Notes under the pieces: model-generated
Database searches by the model: none
Told to the model about the DNA's origin: nothing
The model's input: the letters and a program-made list of their open reading frames with translations, nothing else
In this document: positions 14,674 to 21,280 of the stretch, piece by piece
Layout: each line of letters opens with the position of its first letter
Position numbering within the stretch: position 1 is the stretch's first letter
Translations under genes and position numbers: made by a program
Virus record (IMG/VR): IMGVR_UViG_3300017951_000086
Span: 1 to 28,603 of that record
DNA length: 28,603 bases
Strand: one strand, 5' to 3'
Source of the DNA: a virus

Positions 14674-15824
14674 TGCACCACATAGTTAGCTCTTTTCCGC
14701 AACAAACGATTGAGGCAGACGTAGCGCACCGCGTCTACGCTATGGTTCCATTCATCGACCGGTTCCGGAAGTGTCCTGTTGTTCTTGTCGGTCTTCCACT
14801 TGTAGTTGCGGAATTCCTTCTGCGTATTCAGGCTGTCCGACTTCACGTACATCTTGTGCCGGCGCATGAGGTCGATACCCTTGCGCACACTGTCTGCCCC
14901 TTTCTTCGCAGGCTTGCATAAGAACCCCGCTCGGTGTAGTTCTTCAATGCTCTTTGGCTCCGCGCTGTCGGCTATGATTTCGTCCCTCCTACCTATGCCT
15001 AAATCCTTCAGGCGGTCAATTATGTCCGCGTTGGTCAGCCCGCCTTGGTACAACAACTCCTCTATGTACAGGTCGTCGCCGTGTCGCATGACCTTAACCA
15101 ATGCCGTTGGGTCAGAACTGAAACCCCAATCCAGACCATACGCCACCAACTTTGCTCCGCTCGGCAACTCGTCGTACACGTGCGAATGAAAGATTGTAGC
15201 CCGTGACTGTCCGCGTTCGCCTAGTCCGTATACCCTCCAATACTCCGGGTCTGCGTCCTTGAGTCGTTCGATTTCTCTTATGGTCTCCTCGTTCAAGTAC
15301 GGGTTGTCCAGATAGGTTGACTGCGTGAACGTGCAATCGTCCCTCGGTATGACGTCCTCGTACAACCAATGGTATTCCATCGAAGGGTTGAAGTCGACGA
15401 ACACCCGATACCGGCACCGAAACAGTAGCTGTGACCACACCTCCTTGGACAACTCGTTGACCTCGTTGCAGAAGAGAAAATCCCTAGCCGCGCCCCGCAA
15501 TTTTTCACCGCCTGCCTCGGCACTAAAGAACCGCCACTGATTGCCGAACAGGTTGTACGTATGCTCGGTCTTGTTGTGGAACTTCTCACTGTACCAACCC
15601 TCCCTTTGTAGGATAGTCACAAAGTCCTTGTACACCGACTGCCGCAAGGATGGGAACGATGCCCGCACGACGTCAATTGTGAAGTTGGCGTTCTGGTTTA
15701 GGTAGCACCACTCGCACAACACCGTTAACAGACTCCACGTCTTGCCGCTACGGGTTCCCCCCTGTGCGACAAAAATTCTGCTCTGGCAGGCTTTCGCCTC
15801 GTAGTATGTTTTCGGCTGTTTCAC
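14670..15824 (-). CDS. terL: Terminase large subunit
   Basis: This 384-residue ATPase-nuclease pumps DNA into the prohead and cuts the concatemer. Walker A is QGGTRSGKT at 21-29. The Walker B region is FLFCNEVNEL at about 117-124, with Asn-Glu rather than Asp-Glu, as in PBSX-type (Terminase_3) enzymes. Nuclease acidic residues are seen in YGLDWGF (D232), IIADSAEP (D286) and WNHSVDAVRY (D364). The start is GTG at 15824; no ATG is available before the upstream stop. The gene follows a 66-residue gene and a promoter, separate from the small subunit, so a plus-strand gene splits the terminase pair. Confidence 0.93.
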   Translation of the reverse strand: MKQPKTYYEAKACQSRIFVAQGGTRSGKTWSLLTVLCEWCYLNQNANFTIDVVRASFPSLRQSVYKDFVTILQREGWYSEKFHNKTEHTYNLFGNQWRFFSAEAGGEKLRGAARDFLFCNEVNELSKEVWSQLLFRCRYRVFVDFNPSMEYHWLYEDVIPRDDCTFTQSTYLDNPYLNEETIREIERLKDADPEYWRVYGLGERGQSRATIFHSHVYDELPSGAKLVAYGLDWGFSSDPTALVKVMRHGDDLYIEELLYQGGLTNADIIDRLKDLGIGRRDEIIADSAEPKSIEELHRAGFLCKPAKKGADSVRKGIDLMRRHKMYVKSDSLNTQKEFRNYKWKTDKNNRTLPEPVDEWNHSVDAVRYVCLNRLLRKRANYVVQ

Positions 15825-15845
15825 TCTCGCCTGCCGTGCCGCTCT

Positions 15846-16046
15846 TTACAGGTGCAGTTCGTTCATAATATACTCTTTGGCTTTGGCGCGGCATTCCTCC
15901 ATGTCGTTCCATGTGGGGAAACCGACTCCGGGATTTGACCCTCCCCATTGGGCTTGGAACAAATCATTCCCGTGTGAGTGACGAACGAAACGAACGCGAA
16001 TAGTCCGAACGATGTTCTCTCGAACTTGTCTTTCTGTGTCTTGCAT
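15846..16046 (-). CDS. Small protein of unknown function heading the large terminase operon
   Basis: This 66-residue basic-to-neutral protein starts MQDTERQVRENIVRTIRVRF at an ATG four bases below a -7-like box and ends 21 bases before the large terminase. Alternative frames here (one reading MYIAVCKTQ, one longer frame running into the small terminase) fit the promoter and junctions less well. No family recognised; a role in packaging or regulation is possible from position. Confidence 0.6.
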   Translation of the reverse strand: MQDTERQVRENIVRTIRVRFVRHSHGNDLFQAQWGGSNPGVGFPTWNDMEECRAKAKEYIMNELHL

Positions 16047-16050
16047 ACTG

Positions 16051-16058
16051 CAATATAC
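16051..16058 (-). promoter_or_regulatory. Candidate promoter for the large terminase operon
   Basis: Minus-strand GTATATTG sits four bases (CAGT) before the ATG at 16046, after a run AAAAAAGTTT. It resembles the Bacteroidota -7 box TAnnTTTG, missing one T. The same four-base spacing occurs at 22998 and 22386, so the mRNA would be leaderless or nearly so. Confidence 0.5.
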
Positions 16059-16065
16059 AAACTTT

Positions 16066-16081
16066 TTTGGTATTTACCAAA
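16066..16081. promoter_or_regulatory. Inverted repeat TTTGGTATTTACCAAA, candidate operator
   Basis: Arms TTTGGTA (16066-16072) and TACCAAA (16075-16081) flank TT between the divergent genes at 16046 (minus) and 16096 (plus). The core GGTATTTACC also occurs, with GC-extended arms, at the promoter near 23011-23022. Binding of a phage repressor is inferred; the Cro-like protein at 20929-21168 is a candidate. Confidence 0.5.
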
Positions 16082-16095
16082 TCCGTGTTTCGCAA

Positions 16096-16305
16096 ATGGG
16101 GTGCGAATGTGGGTCGGTCATTAGTGGCATGGAAGGAGACAAACTGCTCACCCGGAAGGGATTCAAAATCGACCTCGACAAACTGCATGAGGCATACGGG
16201 TACAATTGGGAACACATCACTAACTGTTGCCCGCCGCCGACGACTATTGAAGAAGTGTACAGACAGACCGAAACGTTTAGGCTCTGTGTTCGGCGTAAAT
16301 GGTAA
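16096..16305 (+). CDS. Lone plus-strand gene: small Cys-containing protein
   Basis: ATG at 16096 gives 69 residues starting MGCECGSVISGMEGDKLLTR, with Cys pairs at the start (C-x-C) and middle (CCPPP), a helix (DLDKLHEAYGYNWEHI) and a basic end (LCVRRKW). An upstream in-frame ATG at 16012 lies within the opposing gene and promoter, so the shorter start is preferred. It is the only convincing plus-strand gene. It is divergent from the large terminase operon and ends two bases from the small terminase end. No minus-strand gene fills this interval, which supports it. Function unknown; metal binding or regulation is possible. Confidence 0.6.
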   Translation: MGCECGSVISGMEGDKLLTRKGFKIDLDKLHEAYGYNWEHITNCCPPPTTIEEVYRQTETFRLCVRRKW

Positions 16306-16307
16306 TC

Positions 16308-16625
16308 TCACTCCGTCAGCGGGTTTGGGTCTGACCTGCCCTCCCGCTCTAACACCTCACCAAACCAACTCGGCGTTGTTGGTGCGTCGTTAATCGTTAC
16401 CTCTGTCTCAACCTGTTTGGGCATGAAGTACGGGAACAGTGCCGCCAATGCTTTTAGGTACTTCTCACTGCTTTCTGTCCGCAAGCCGTCTAGCGCGTCC
16501 TCGATGTGTTGTACCTCACCCTCCATGATAGACACAAACAAGGCGCGGGCTTCTGCCGTCACCTTGTCCTTTGCTCCCTTGGGTCGTCCCGCCGGGTTCC
16601 CGCTTTGTCCTTTAGTGAATGGCAT
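16308..16625 (-). CDS. terS: Terminase small subunit, DUF5681-type
   Basis: This 105-residue protein begins with KGQSGNPAGRPKGAKDK (residues 5-21), a motif seen in small terminase-like proteins that bind DNA and guide the large subunit. A helical body follows (EGEVQHIEDALDGLR), then an acidic and Pro-rich tail. It ends two bases from the convergent plus-strand gene, so the two 3' ends nearly meet. Separation from the large subunit by about 480 bases and a promoter is unusual. The family call rests on the N-terminal motif and context. Confidence 0.75.
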   Translation of the reverse strand: MPFTKGQSGNPAGRPKGAKDKVTAEARALFVSIMEGEVQHIEDALDGLRTESSEKYLKALAALFPYFMPKQVETEVTINDAPTTPSWFGEVLEREGRSDPNPLTE

Positions 16626-16854
16626 GACGATTGTACTTGTCGATTGCCGTGTTTAGTGCTTTTGTCAGTTGTTGTGCCACGCCTTCTACCTGCCGAACCA
16701 AATTCTCCGCCGCATACTTCCAATCCAGCATCTCTTCAATAGATGCGTCAAACTCTTCATTGTCCCACGCATCCTGTATAGACTCGTAGTTATAAGCCTG
16801 TTCAATCTCCGGAATCTGGCTCATTAGGTAGTCTATCAATTCGTCTTTATTCAT
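16612..16854 (-). CDS. Small acidic protein, unknown
   Basis: This 80-residue acidic helical protein (ELIDYLMSQIPEIEQAYN near the start) ends with a basic C-terminus (DKYNRHAIH). It overlaps the small terminase start by 14 bases and the upstream gene by ATGA. No family recognised. Confidence 0.65.
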   Translation of the reverse strand: MNKDELIDYLMSQIPEIEQAYNYESIQDAWDNEEFDASIEEMLDWKYAAENLVRQVEGVAQQLTKALNTAIDKYNRHAIH

Positions 16855-17072
16855 CTGTCAACTTCATACCACATGACCTGCCGTTCGCCGATTTGCTTCA
16901 GCGTGTTTAGCAGGTATGCCTTGTCCTTTGTCTCAAACTCAATGACCGTCTTGTAGTCGTCCAACCTCCAGATGTCCTCCACCTCACGCGCAAGGAACAT
17001 CTTCTCTAACTGCTCCTTCCATTCGTCGACGTCCTTGTTCTCGACTTCGATTGTGACTGTCTCGTATGCCAT
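16851..17072 (-). CDS. Small protein with ferredoxin-like pattern, unknown
   Basis: This 73-residue charged protein shows an alternating beta-alpha-beta pattern (YETVTIEVENK, DEWKEQLEKMFLAREV, TVIEFETKDKAYLLNTLK), which suggests a small alpha/beta sandwich. It follows the alpha-CTD-like gene by 17 bases. No family recognised; the fold is a guess from pattern. Confidence 0.65.
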   Translation of the reverse strand: MAYETVTIEVENKDVDEWKEQLEKMFLAREVEDIWRLDDYKTVIEFETKDKAYLLNTLKQIGERQVMWYEVDR

Positions 17073-17089
17073 TGTTGTACGCCTGTAAT

Positions 17090-17506
17090 TTACAACGCTA
17101 GGCTGTATCCCTGACTGTGTAGGAATGCCTCCATTTCATCGACTGTTTTCTTTCCCACACCTCGTATCATGAGCAGGTCGGAACGCTTGTATTTTGACAT
17201 AGCCTGCATTGACTCTGGCTTCAACCTATACGCAAGGTTTTTAACCCGTGTCGGTGCCTCCCTCCAATGAAGCCAATTGAACTTGGGCTTTACCATGCAT
17301 TGTTTCTTCGGCTTGTTGGGTGGGTTCCATTGCTCCTCGCCAATGTCTACCTGTTGGTACCTCCATTGTCTTGTCAGTTCTCCGTTTGCGTCACGGACAA
17401 ACTGAATCATAGCCCGCACGTACACTACGCCTTGCTCGTCTGCGACCTTCGGGTTTAGGTACGGTAGCGCACTACCAATTTGACTCATTGCTTCTTCGTG
17501 TGTCAT
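17090..17506 (-). CDS. Protein with RNA polymerase alpha-CTD-like helix-hairpin-helix domain
   Basis: The protein has 138 residues. Residues ~84-136 align without gaps to the C-terminal domain of the bacterial RNA polymerase alpha subunit: RVKN, then DLLMIRGVGKKTVDEMEAFL and SQGYSL. Positions corresponding to E. coli alpha R265, N268, G296, K298, S299 and E302 are R87, N90, G118, K120, T121 and E124. These DNA-contacting positions are conserved, with R-to-G spacing 31 in both. The N-terminal ~80 residues (QWRYQQVDIGEEQW) are unrelated to alpha. It overlaps the zinc protein gene by ATGA. It may bind promoter DNA or sigma, or replace host alpha-CTD contacts; a generic HhH protein is the alternative. 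Confidence 0.7.
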   Translation of the reverse strand: MTHEEAMSQIGSALPYLNPKVADEQGVVYVRAMIQFVRDANGELTRQWRYQQVDIGEEQWNPPNKPKKQCMVKPKFNWLHWREAPTRVKNLAYRLKPESMQAMSKYKRSDLLMIRGVGKKTVDEMEAFLHSQGYSLAL

Positions 17507-17718
17507 ATTCTTCCAAATACAATTCGTTTAATCCATCGGGTTATCTGCTTCTGCGTTGGTGCGTAGCTGTATTGCGCCGGTTCTGGTCTGTTCATGTAGT
17601 ACCGGTTTACCTCGACGAACTCCGCGTGTTCATAGCACAACGGGCATATATCCGAATCGCCGTGTTGGTGTCCTCCGCAACACTCGCTTACGTACTCTTC
17701 ATCGGGGTGGGTCTTCAT
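17503..17718 (-). CDS. Small zinc-ribbon-like protein
   Basis: This 71-residue protein has Cys/His-rich residues 13-31 (CCGGHQHGDSDICPLCYEH), consistent with one zinc site, then a basic C-terminus (QITRWIKRIVFGR). It overlaps both neighbours by ATGA. A nucleic-acid or protein contact role in the regulatory operon is likely; no specific family recognised. Confidence 0.65.
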   Translation of the reverse strand: MKTHPDEEYVSECCGGHQHGDSDICPLCYEHAEFVEVNRYYMNRPEPAQYSYAPTQKQITRWIKRIVFGRI

Positions 17719-17990
17719 CGCTTACCGTATTCCCACCAAAACTTGCGGCTTTCGTTTTCCGCCTCGTTCATCGCTTCACTCAAATGGTACTCGGCAACCT
17801 CGGTCATGGTGTTCCATCTGGTCTTGACCTTCACCGGTTTGGTGCTAATGTCGTGACCCTTGCGCCGTAGGTTGTAGACCGTCGCTGACAACCTCGTGTT
17901 GCCCAAGTCCCGGATTGCTTCAAGGCTGGTTATCTTCTTGTACTTGCGCAAGTAGTCCAGCAATCGTGTCTCGTGTGTCTCCTTCTTCAT
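17715..17990 (-). CDS. Winged helix-turn-helix protein
   Basis: This 91-residue basic protein opens with HTH-like helices: TRLLDYLRKYKKITSLEAI, then RDLGNTRLSATVYNLRRKGH, the shape of small phage HTH_36-like domains. A charged tail (EAENESRKFWWEYGKR) follows. It overlaps its neighbours by ATGA and is probably a transcription regulator or DNA-end or replication accessory. The fold is by pattern; targets unknown. Confidence 0.65.
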   Translation of the reverse strand: MKKETHETRLLDYLRKYKKITSLEAIRDLGNTRLSATVYNLRRKGHDISTKPVKVKTRWNTMTEVAEYHLSEAMNEAENESRKFWWEYGKR

Positions 17991-18346
17991 TCTTCAGGTA
18001 GTTTGTTTTTGTAGTGTGTAATGATGCGTTCGGTTTCTGCCTTGTAGAAGTCCTTGAATGTGCCGACTTGGTTCTGTGTCCACACCTTGTACAGAACGTT
18101 CCGTAGGCGTTGGCTTTGGCTCTTCGGCTGGTCGTACAAATCCAGTTCTACGCTATCCAGTTCCTCTACCTCATCCTTGTTCATCTTCTCTTCTCCGCGG
18201 AAGTATAGGATACCGTATGTGTCTAGTAGCTGGTCGATTTCCATGACCTCTCCGCTCGTCTTTTCCTGCGTAATGAATCGCAGGCTGACCGTCCTATCCT
18301 TTCGCCGCTGGTATCCGTCCAGTTGTCCGGCGGTCAGGATTCGCAT
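17987..18346 (-). CDS. Unknown protein, likely 119 residues
   Basis: ATG at 18346 (MRILTAGQLDGYQRRKDRTV) is preferred; the longer version would start inside the upstream gene. Residues 8-30 are basic and beta-like. Residues 85-119 are helical and basic (FKDFYKAETERIITHYKNKL). It overlaps the upstream gene by 13 bases. The domain pattern suggests a DNA or RNA contact protein. No family recognised. Confidence 0.65.
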   Translation of the reverse strand: MRILTAGQLDGYQRRKDRTVSLRFITQEKTSGEVMEIDQLLDTYGILYFRGEEKMNKDEVEELDSVELDLYDQPKSQSQRLRNVLYKVWTQNQVGTFKDFYKAETERIITHYKNKLPEE

Positions 18347-18750
18347 GATGCCTCGTATGCTTGTTGCAGTTGTTCCAGTCGCTCCATGACGCACGACCCG
18401 CACCGCGACTTCTTCTTGCGGACACCGTAGACTTTTTGGTACAGGTCAATCAATACGCCCTGCTCGTCTGATTGTACGTGTCCCTTCTCTTTAGCTGGCA
18501 ACAGTACCGTTTCCCAAACCTTCTTGTCCTTGTCGTCCATCGTTTTGAAGTACGGGAATTTGCGGTTCAACCATTCCTTCCGCTTGTCGCATCCGCAATC
18601 GTCCCCGGCTACTGCCTTCACCGCTTTCTTGACCGGCTCCGGAATTAGGTTCTCCACCGTATCCCCTAATCCTTTCTCGGTTTTCTTCGCAGTACGCTTG
18701 CGCCGTCTTGACGGCTTTGTAGATGGTGTGTCGGCTGATTCCTGTTGCAT
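18334..18750 (-). CDS. Cys-containing basic protein, overlaps the sigma-like gene by 260 bases
   Basis: The protein has 138 residues: a basic N-terminus (PSRRRKRTAKKTEK at 13-26), a DDCGCDKRKEWLNRKF motif at about 50-65, and a CGSC pair near residue 117. The DCGCDKRKEWLN block resembles a conserved phage protein of unknown role. It starts inside the sigma-like gene in another frame, so about 80 bases encode both the sigma HTH and this basic tail. A zinc or iron-sulphur site is possible. Function unknown. Confidence 0.7.
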   Translation of the reverse strand: MQQESADTPSTKPSRRRKRTAKKTEKGLGDTVENLIPEPVKKAVKAVAGDDCGCDKRKEWLNRKFPYFKTMDDKDKKVWETVLLPAKEKGHVQSDEQGVLIDLYQKVYGVRKKKSRCGSCVMERLEQLQQAYEASCES

Positions 18751-19183
18751 CGCTCAATGTGTTTAGTGAATGTTCGTGCAGGTAGTACGCCTTGAATATC
18801 TCTGCGTCTATCCATCGAATTTCCTGCAATATATGAAATACCCCTTCTATCTGGTTTTCTATGTCTACAATATTTTTTTCCTCGTCTTGTTCTACGTTAC
18901 GGAATATCTCCATAGGTAGCCCCCGCGCCTCTTTCTCGGTGTGCTTCTTGTACTTCTTGTAGAACGGGCTACTGCTACTGAACCCGCATATCTGCATGGT
19001 TCGGTTCAGGTATGCTCCTAGTTCCCCGCGCTCGCACAACTGCTCGGCGTGGTCGTTCTCGTTCAAGTAGTTCAGGCACAAATCATTCAGCAAGTCGCCC
19101 GCTAAATCTGACCCTACATACTTCCGGGCTAACCGGTACAGGTGGTTGTAGTTCTCCGTAAGGTAGCGACGAACACAACTCAT
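18491..19183 (-). CDS. RNA polymerase sigma-70-like factor
   Basis: Residues 12-45 (YNHLYRLARKYVGSDLAGDL) resemble sigma region 2. Residues 138-165 (SLNTLSDATGISRHTIYKAV) form a sigma region 4 type HTH. The total is 230 residues, but the last ~55 are Gly/Arg/Gln-rich and lie over the 138-residue gene, so they are probably an unconstrained read-through. Phage sigma-like factors redirect host RNA polymerase to late promoters; CTATATATATAGA elements are candidate targets. It is encoded with NinG upstream and an alpha-CTD-like gene downstream. Overlap with NinG is ATGA. The sigma call is by pattern. Confidence 0.65.
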   Translation of the reverse strand: MSCVRRYLTENYNHLYRLARKYVGSDLAGDLLNDLCLNYLNENDHAEQLCERGELGAYLNRTMQICGFSSSSPFYKKYKKHTEKEARGLPMEIFRNVEQDEEKNIVDIENQIEGVFHILQEIRWIDAEIFKAYYLHEHSLNTLSDATGISRHTIYKAVKTAQAYCEENRERIRGYGGEPNSGAGQESGEGSSRGRLRMRQAEGMVEPQIPVLQNDGRQGQEGLGNGTVAS

Positions 19184-19575
19184 TGCTTCAGCCTCCGTTC
19201 AAACTCCGCTCTCATGTCCCGCAAATCCTGAATGGAGAATTTGCTAGGCTGGTTCGATAGGTACACGATGCGGTCGGCTGTACCCTCGCCGTACACCGCG
19301 TCCAACTTCTTGGCGAACAGGTACTGTTGCCCGCCGTTGGTCATGTTACACCGTTTGCACTGGCATTGTACGTTGGTCAACCCTTGCTCCGGCTCGTACA
19401 ACCACCGCGTAGAATGCTTACTGCGCGACATAAAATGCCCGCAATCCATCGCTTGCCACCGCTCCCTGCGACCGCACGTCCAGCACGTAGCTATACCGGA
19501 TTCGTCGGCGGCTGACTGCCTGACCAATTTGCTTAACGCCGCGTCTAGTTTCTTCTTTTCTAGTGACCTACCCAC
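19180..19575 (-). CDS. ninG: NinG-like recombination endonuclease
   Basis: NinG (Rap) of lambda is a structure-specific endonuclease acting on Holliday junctions and D-loops in phage recombination. This 131-residue protein has the family pattern: CWTCGRR (residues 31-37), then CGHFMSRSKHSTRW and VQCQCKRCNMTNGGQQ, giving the Cys clusters of a zinc site. The C-terminal part is helical. It is somewhat shorter than lambda NinG (204 residues), so part of the N-terminal region is lacking. It overlaps the sigma-like gene by ATGA and follows the replication genes. Confidence 0.82.
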   Translation of the reverse strand: MGRSLEKKKLDAALSKLVRQSAADESGIATCWTCGRRERWQAMDCGHFMSRSKHSTRWLYEPEQGLTNVQCQCKRCNMTNGGQQYLFAKKLDAVYGEGTADRIVYLSNQPSKFSIQDLRDMRAEFERRLKQ

Positions 19576-19583
19576 ACGGCAAA

Positions 19584-20174
19584 TTACCCATTATCTAAAC
19601 GCCGCCGTAGCCGTGACCCGATGCCATGTCCCTTGACCGGCTCGTGTTCCTTGACCTCGATGTCCTTTAGCACCTCGTCAATTTTCATCTCGCCCAACCG
19701 TTGCGCCATGCCTTGCTTATGCTCCACTGACTTCTGGTGTTGGGCGCGTTCCATGATGTCCACCCGTATTTCGCCCTCATACCGTCGCAGGCAATCCAGT
19801 ATCTCGGCAACCTTGAGCCGCTCGTAGAACTTGCCAAACTTGCCTTGACGCATCATGTTAAAGCACGTGCGGATTTCCTCCAACTTCAACGTTGGGTGTT
19901 CGGTCAGGATAGACCGGCAACAGAACAACAACTCCTCGTCGTTGCTTATGGTGTGCTTCAGGTCTAACGACTTGCACAACGCGCCCACCTCCGCGACTAG
20001 CCAACCGCGGATAAGGTGCGGTTGCCGGTTGTGTGCCGCGACTAGGTTGCTACCCTCATGCCACGCTTCCGCGGGCGTAGGCATAGCTTCCCTATCCCTG
20101 ATGAATGAACTTATTGATGGCTTCAGGGCTGAACTTCTGCCCCACATTTCCTCGTGTTTTGTTATCTCGTTCAT
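19584..20174 (-). CDS. Probable replication accessory protein
   Basis: This 196-residue protein has a helical middle (ILTEHPTLKLEEIRTCFNMM, then KFGKFYERLKVAEILDCLRR) and a basic, charged C-terminus. Proteins with this central block often follow HTH replisome organisers in Bacteroidota phages, from memory. It overlaps the replication initiator by 83 bases. A start at M10 (20147) would still overlap by about 56 bases, whereas one at M31 would remove the overlap. Helicase loading or primosome assembly is inferred. Confidence 0.55.
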   Translation of the reverse strand: MNEITKHEEMWGRSSALKPSISSFIRDREAMPTPAEAWHEGSNLVAAHNRQPHLIRGWLVAEVGALCKSLDLKHTISNDEELLFCCRSILTEHPTLKLEEIRTCFNMMRQGKFGKFYERLKVAEILDCLRRYEGEIRVDIMERAQHQKSVEHKQGMAQRLGEMKIDEVLKDIEVKEHEPVKGHGIGSRLRRRLDNG

Positions 20175-20784
20175 TGTTCCATTTGTTTTGGTTGCGCATC
20201 CAGTTCCGCGCCGCCGCCTTCCAATCCTTCAGCGGCTTATTTCTCCCTTGCGTCCATCCGTTGGCGGTGTAGTAGTCGAAGAATTTTAAGGCTTCCGCAA
20301 CGGCTATCATGTCGGTCATGCCCGTCCACACGCCGTCACCTACTCGTTCCCTTACATCGGCGCACACCTCAAGAAAATAATCTTTGACCTCCTCGCTCGT
20401 TGGGGGCATAAACCTAGACTGTTTTCTAGTCTGTTTCTCTCTATTGTTCTCTATGTCGCCAACTTGTCTATGCTGACCTGTCGGTTCTGGCGACCCTGAC
20501 TCGCCAATTTGTCTAGGCAGGGTAGACACATAATACCGCGTCCGACCGTCGTTTTTCTTTAGCCGTATCAATCCAGCCTCGGTCAAGTTCTTCAGTGACC
20601 GGGACACGCTACGTTCCGATACTCCGAACTCCTCGGCTACCGTCGCGTTGCTCTTAAACCACGTGCTGTCGTTGCCTGTGAAACTGTCGATGTCAGCCCA
20701 CAACATCTTGTCGACGGCTGATAGACCCGGTGTCGATAGCACCTCCACCGGAATCCATAGCCCCTTAAATTGTCTCTCCTTCAT
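20092..20784 (-). CDS. HTH replication initiator / replisome organiser-like protein
   Basis: This 230-residue protein has an N-terminal winged helix-turn-helix (residues 5-85): GLWIPVEVLSTPGLSAVDKM, NATVAEEFGVSERSVSRSLK, then LTEAGLIRLKKNDGRTRYY. A disordered linker follows, then a C-terminal domain (FFDYYTANGWTQGRNKPLKD, ending AAARNWMRNQ) typical of phage replisome organisers that load helicase at the origin. No DNA polymerase or helicase gene is present, so host enzymes are probably recruited. A phage origin may lie within or near this gene, but I did not see iterons. Confidence 0.72.
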   Translation of the reverse strand: MKERQFKGLWIPVEVLSTPGLSAVDKMLWADIDSFTGNDSTWFKSNATVAEEFGVSERSVSRSLKNLTEAGLIRLKKNDGRTRYYVSTLPRQIGESGSPEPTGQHRQVGDIENNREKQTRKQSRFMPPTSEEVKDYFLEVCADVRERVGDGVWTGMTDMIAVAEALKFFDYYTANGWTQGRNKPLKDWKAAARNWMRNQNKWNNERDNKTRGNVGQKFSPEAINKFIHQG

Positions 20785-20957
20785 AGCTTGTACTTACTGT
20801 CTCCCGTGCGCTGTACTAGTTCATGGCTCACCTTGTCGCACAACAACCGGCATTCATTCTTGCGGTCGTCGTCCTGTTCCAAGGTGGCAAACCGGTAGAG
20901 GAGAAACCTACGCAAAAACCGTAGGTCTTCAGTCGTCACTTTTGAGATGTCGTACAT
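20781..20957 (-). CDS. Small basic protein, unknown
   Basis: ATG at 20957 gives 58 residues (MYDISKVTTEDLRFLRRFLL); an upstream TTG start would be six residues longer. It is helical with a basic centre. It overlaps the upstream Cro-like gene by 29 bases and the replication initiator by ATGA. No family recognised. Confidence 0.55.
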   Translation of the reverse strand: MYDISKVTTEDLRFLRRFLLYRFATLEQDDDRKNECRLLCDKVSHELVQRTGDSKYKL

Positions 20958-21168
20958 CTTCAACGCGCTGTTCAATCATTGCCATAACATCCTTGGGTTC
21001 GGTATCCGACCACTTGCACAACTCCGGCAAGTACAGGTAGAAACGCTTTGGGTCTGTGTTGTACCAACGGTTCACCGTGTTACGCCCTAGACCAAGGGTA
21101 TCGTTCAGCTTGTTGTGGGTTTGGAACTTAACCTTAATCCAAGTTCCTAGCGTCATGTTCTGTGTCAT
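20929..21168 (-). CDS. Cro-like helix-turn-helix protein
   Basis: This 79-residue protein carries a helix-turn-helix pattern around residues 18-40 (HNKLNDTLGLGRNTVNRWYN), like small Cro/C1 regulators, and an acidic C-terminal helix. It lies ahead of the replication genes. It is a candidate repressor for the GGTATTTACC operators, which is inference. Confidence 0.62.
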   Translation of the reverse strand: MTQNMTLGTWIKVKFQTHNKLNDTLGLGRNTVNRWYNTDPKRFYLYLPELCKWSDTEPKDVMAMIEQRVEDVRHLKSDD

Positions 21169-21280
21169 TGTCTTTTGATTTTGGGGTTCTCTTCTTCCGG
21201 CTAAAACACGCGCCGGTACAGTAGTAGCTGTGTACCGTGTAGCAACTACGACACGGTAGCGTCTCCTTCATCTTGCCCAT
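21134..21280 (-). CDS. Small Cys-rich zinc-finger-like protein
   Basis: ATG at 21280 forms TAATG with the SSB-like stop and gives 48 residues (MGKMKETLPCRSCYTVHSYY start). C-x2-C and a later C-x3-C (CTGAC) could bind one zinc ion, followed by a basic tail. A longer upstream start lies over the SSB-like gene. It overlaps the Cro-like start by 35 bases. Confidence 0.6.
   Translation of the reverse strand: MGKMKETLPCRSCYTVHSYYCTGACFSRKKRTPKSKDNDTEHDARNLD

Noticed and set aside
16051-16095. A promoter box for the plus-strand gene
   Set aside because: I looked for TAnnTTTG on the plus strand before 16096; only weak matches, so none is annotated.
15964-16311. 115-residue minus-strand frame across the plus-strand gene
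   Set aside because: Overlaps the better-supported minus gene and promoter and runs into the small terminase end; Arg/Ser-rich shadow.
20092-20784. Origin iterons in the replication initiator gene
   Set aside because: No convincing repeat set seen by eye; an origin is likely nearby but not supported.
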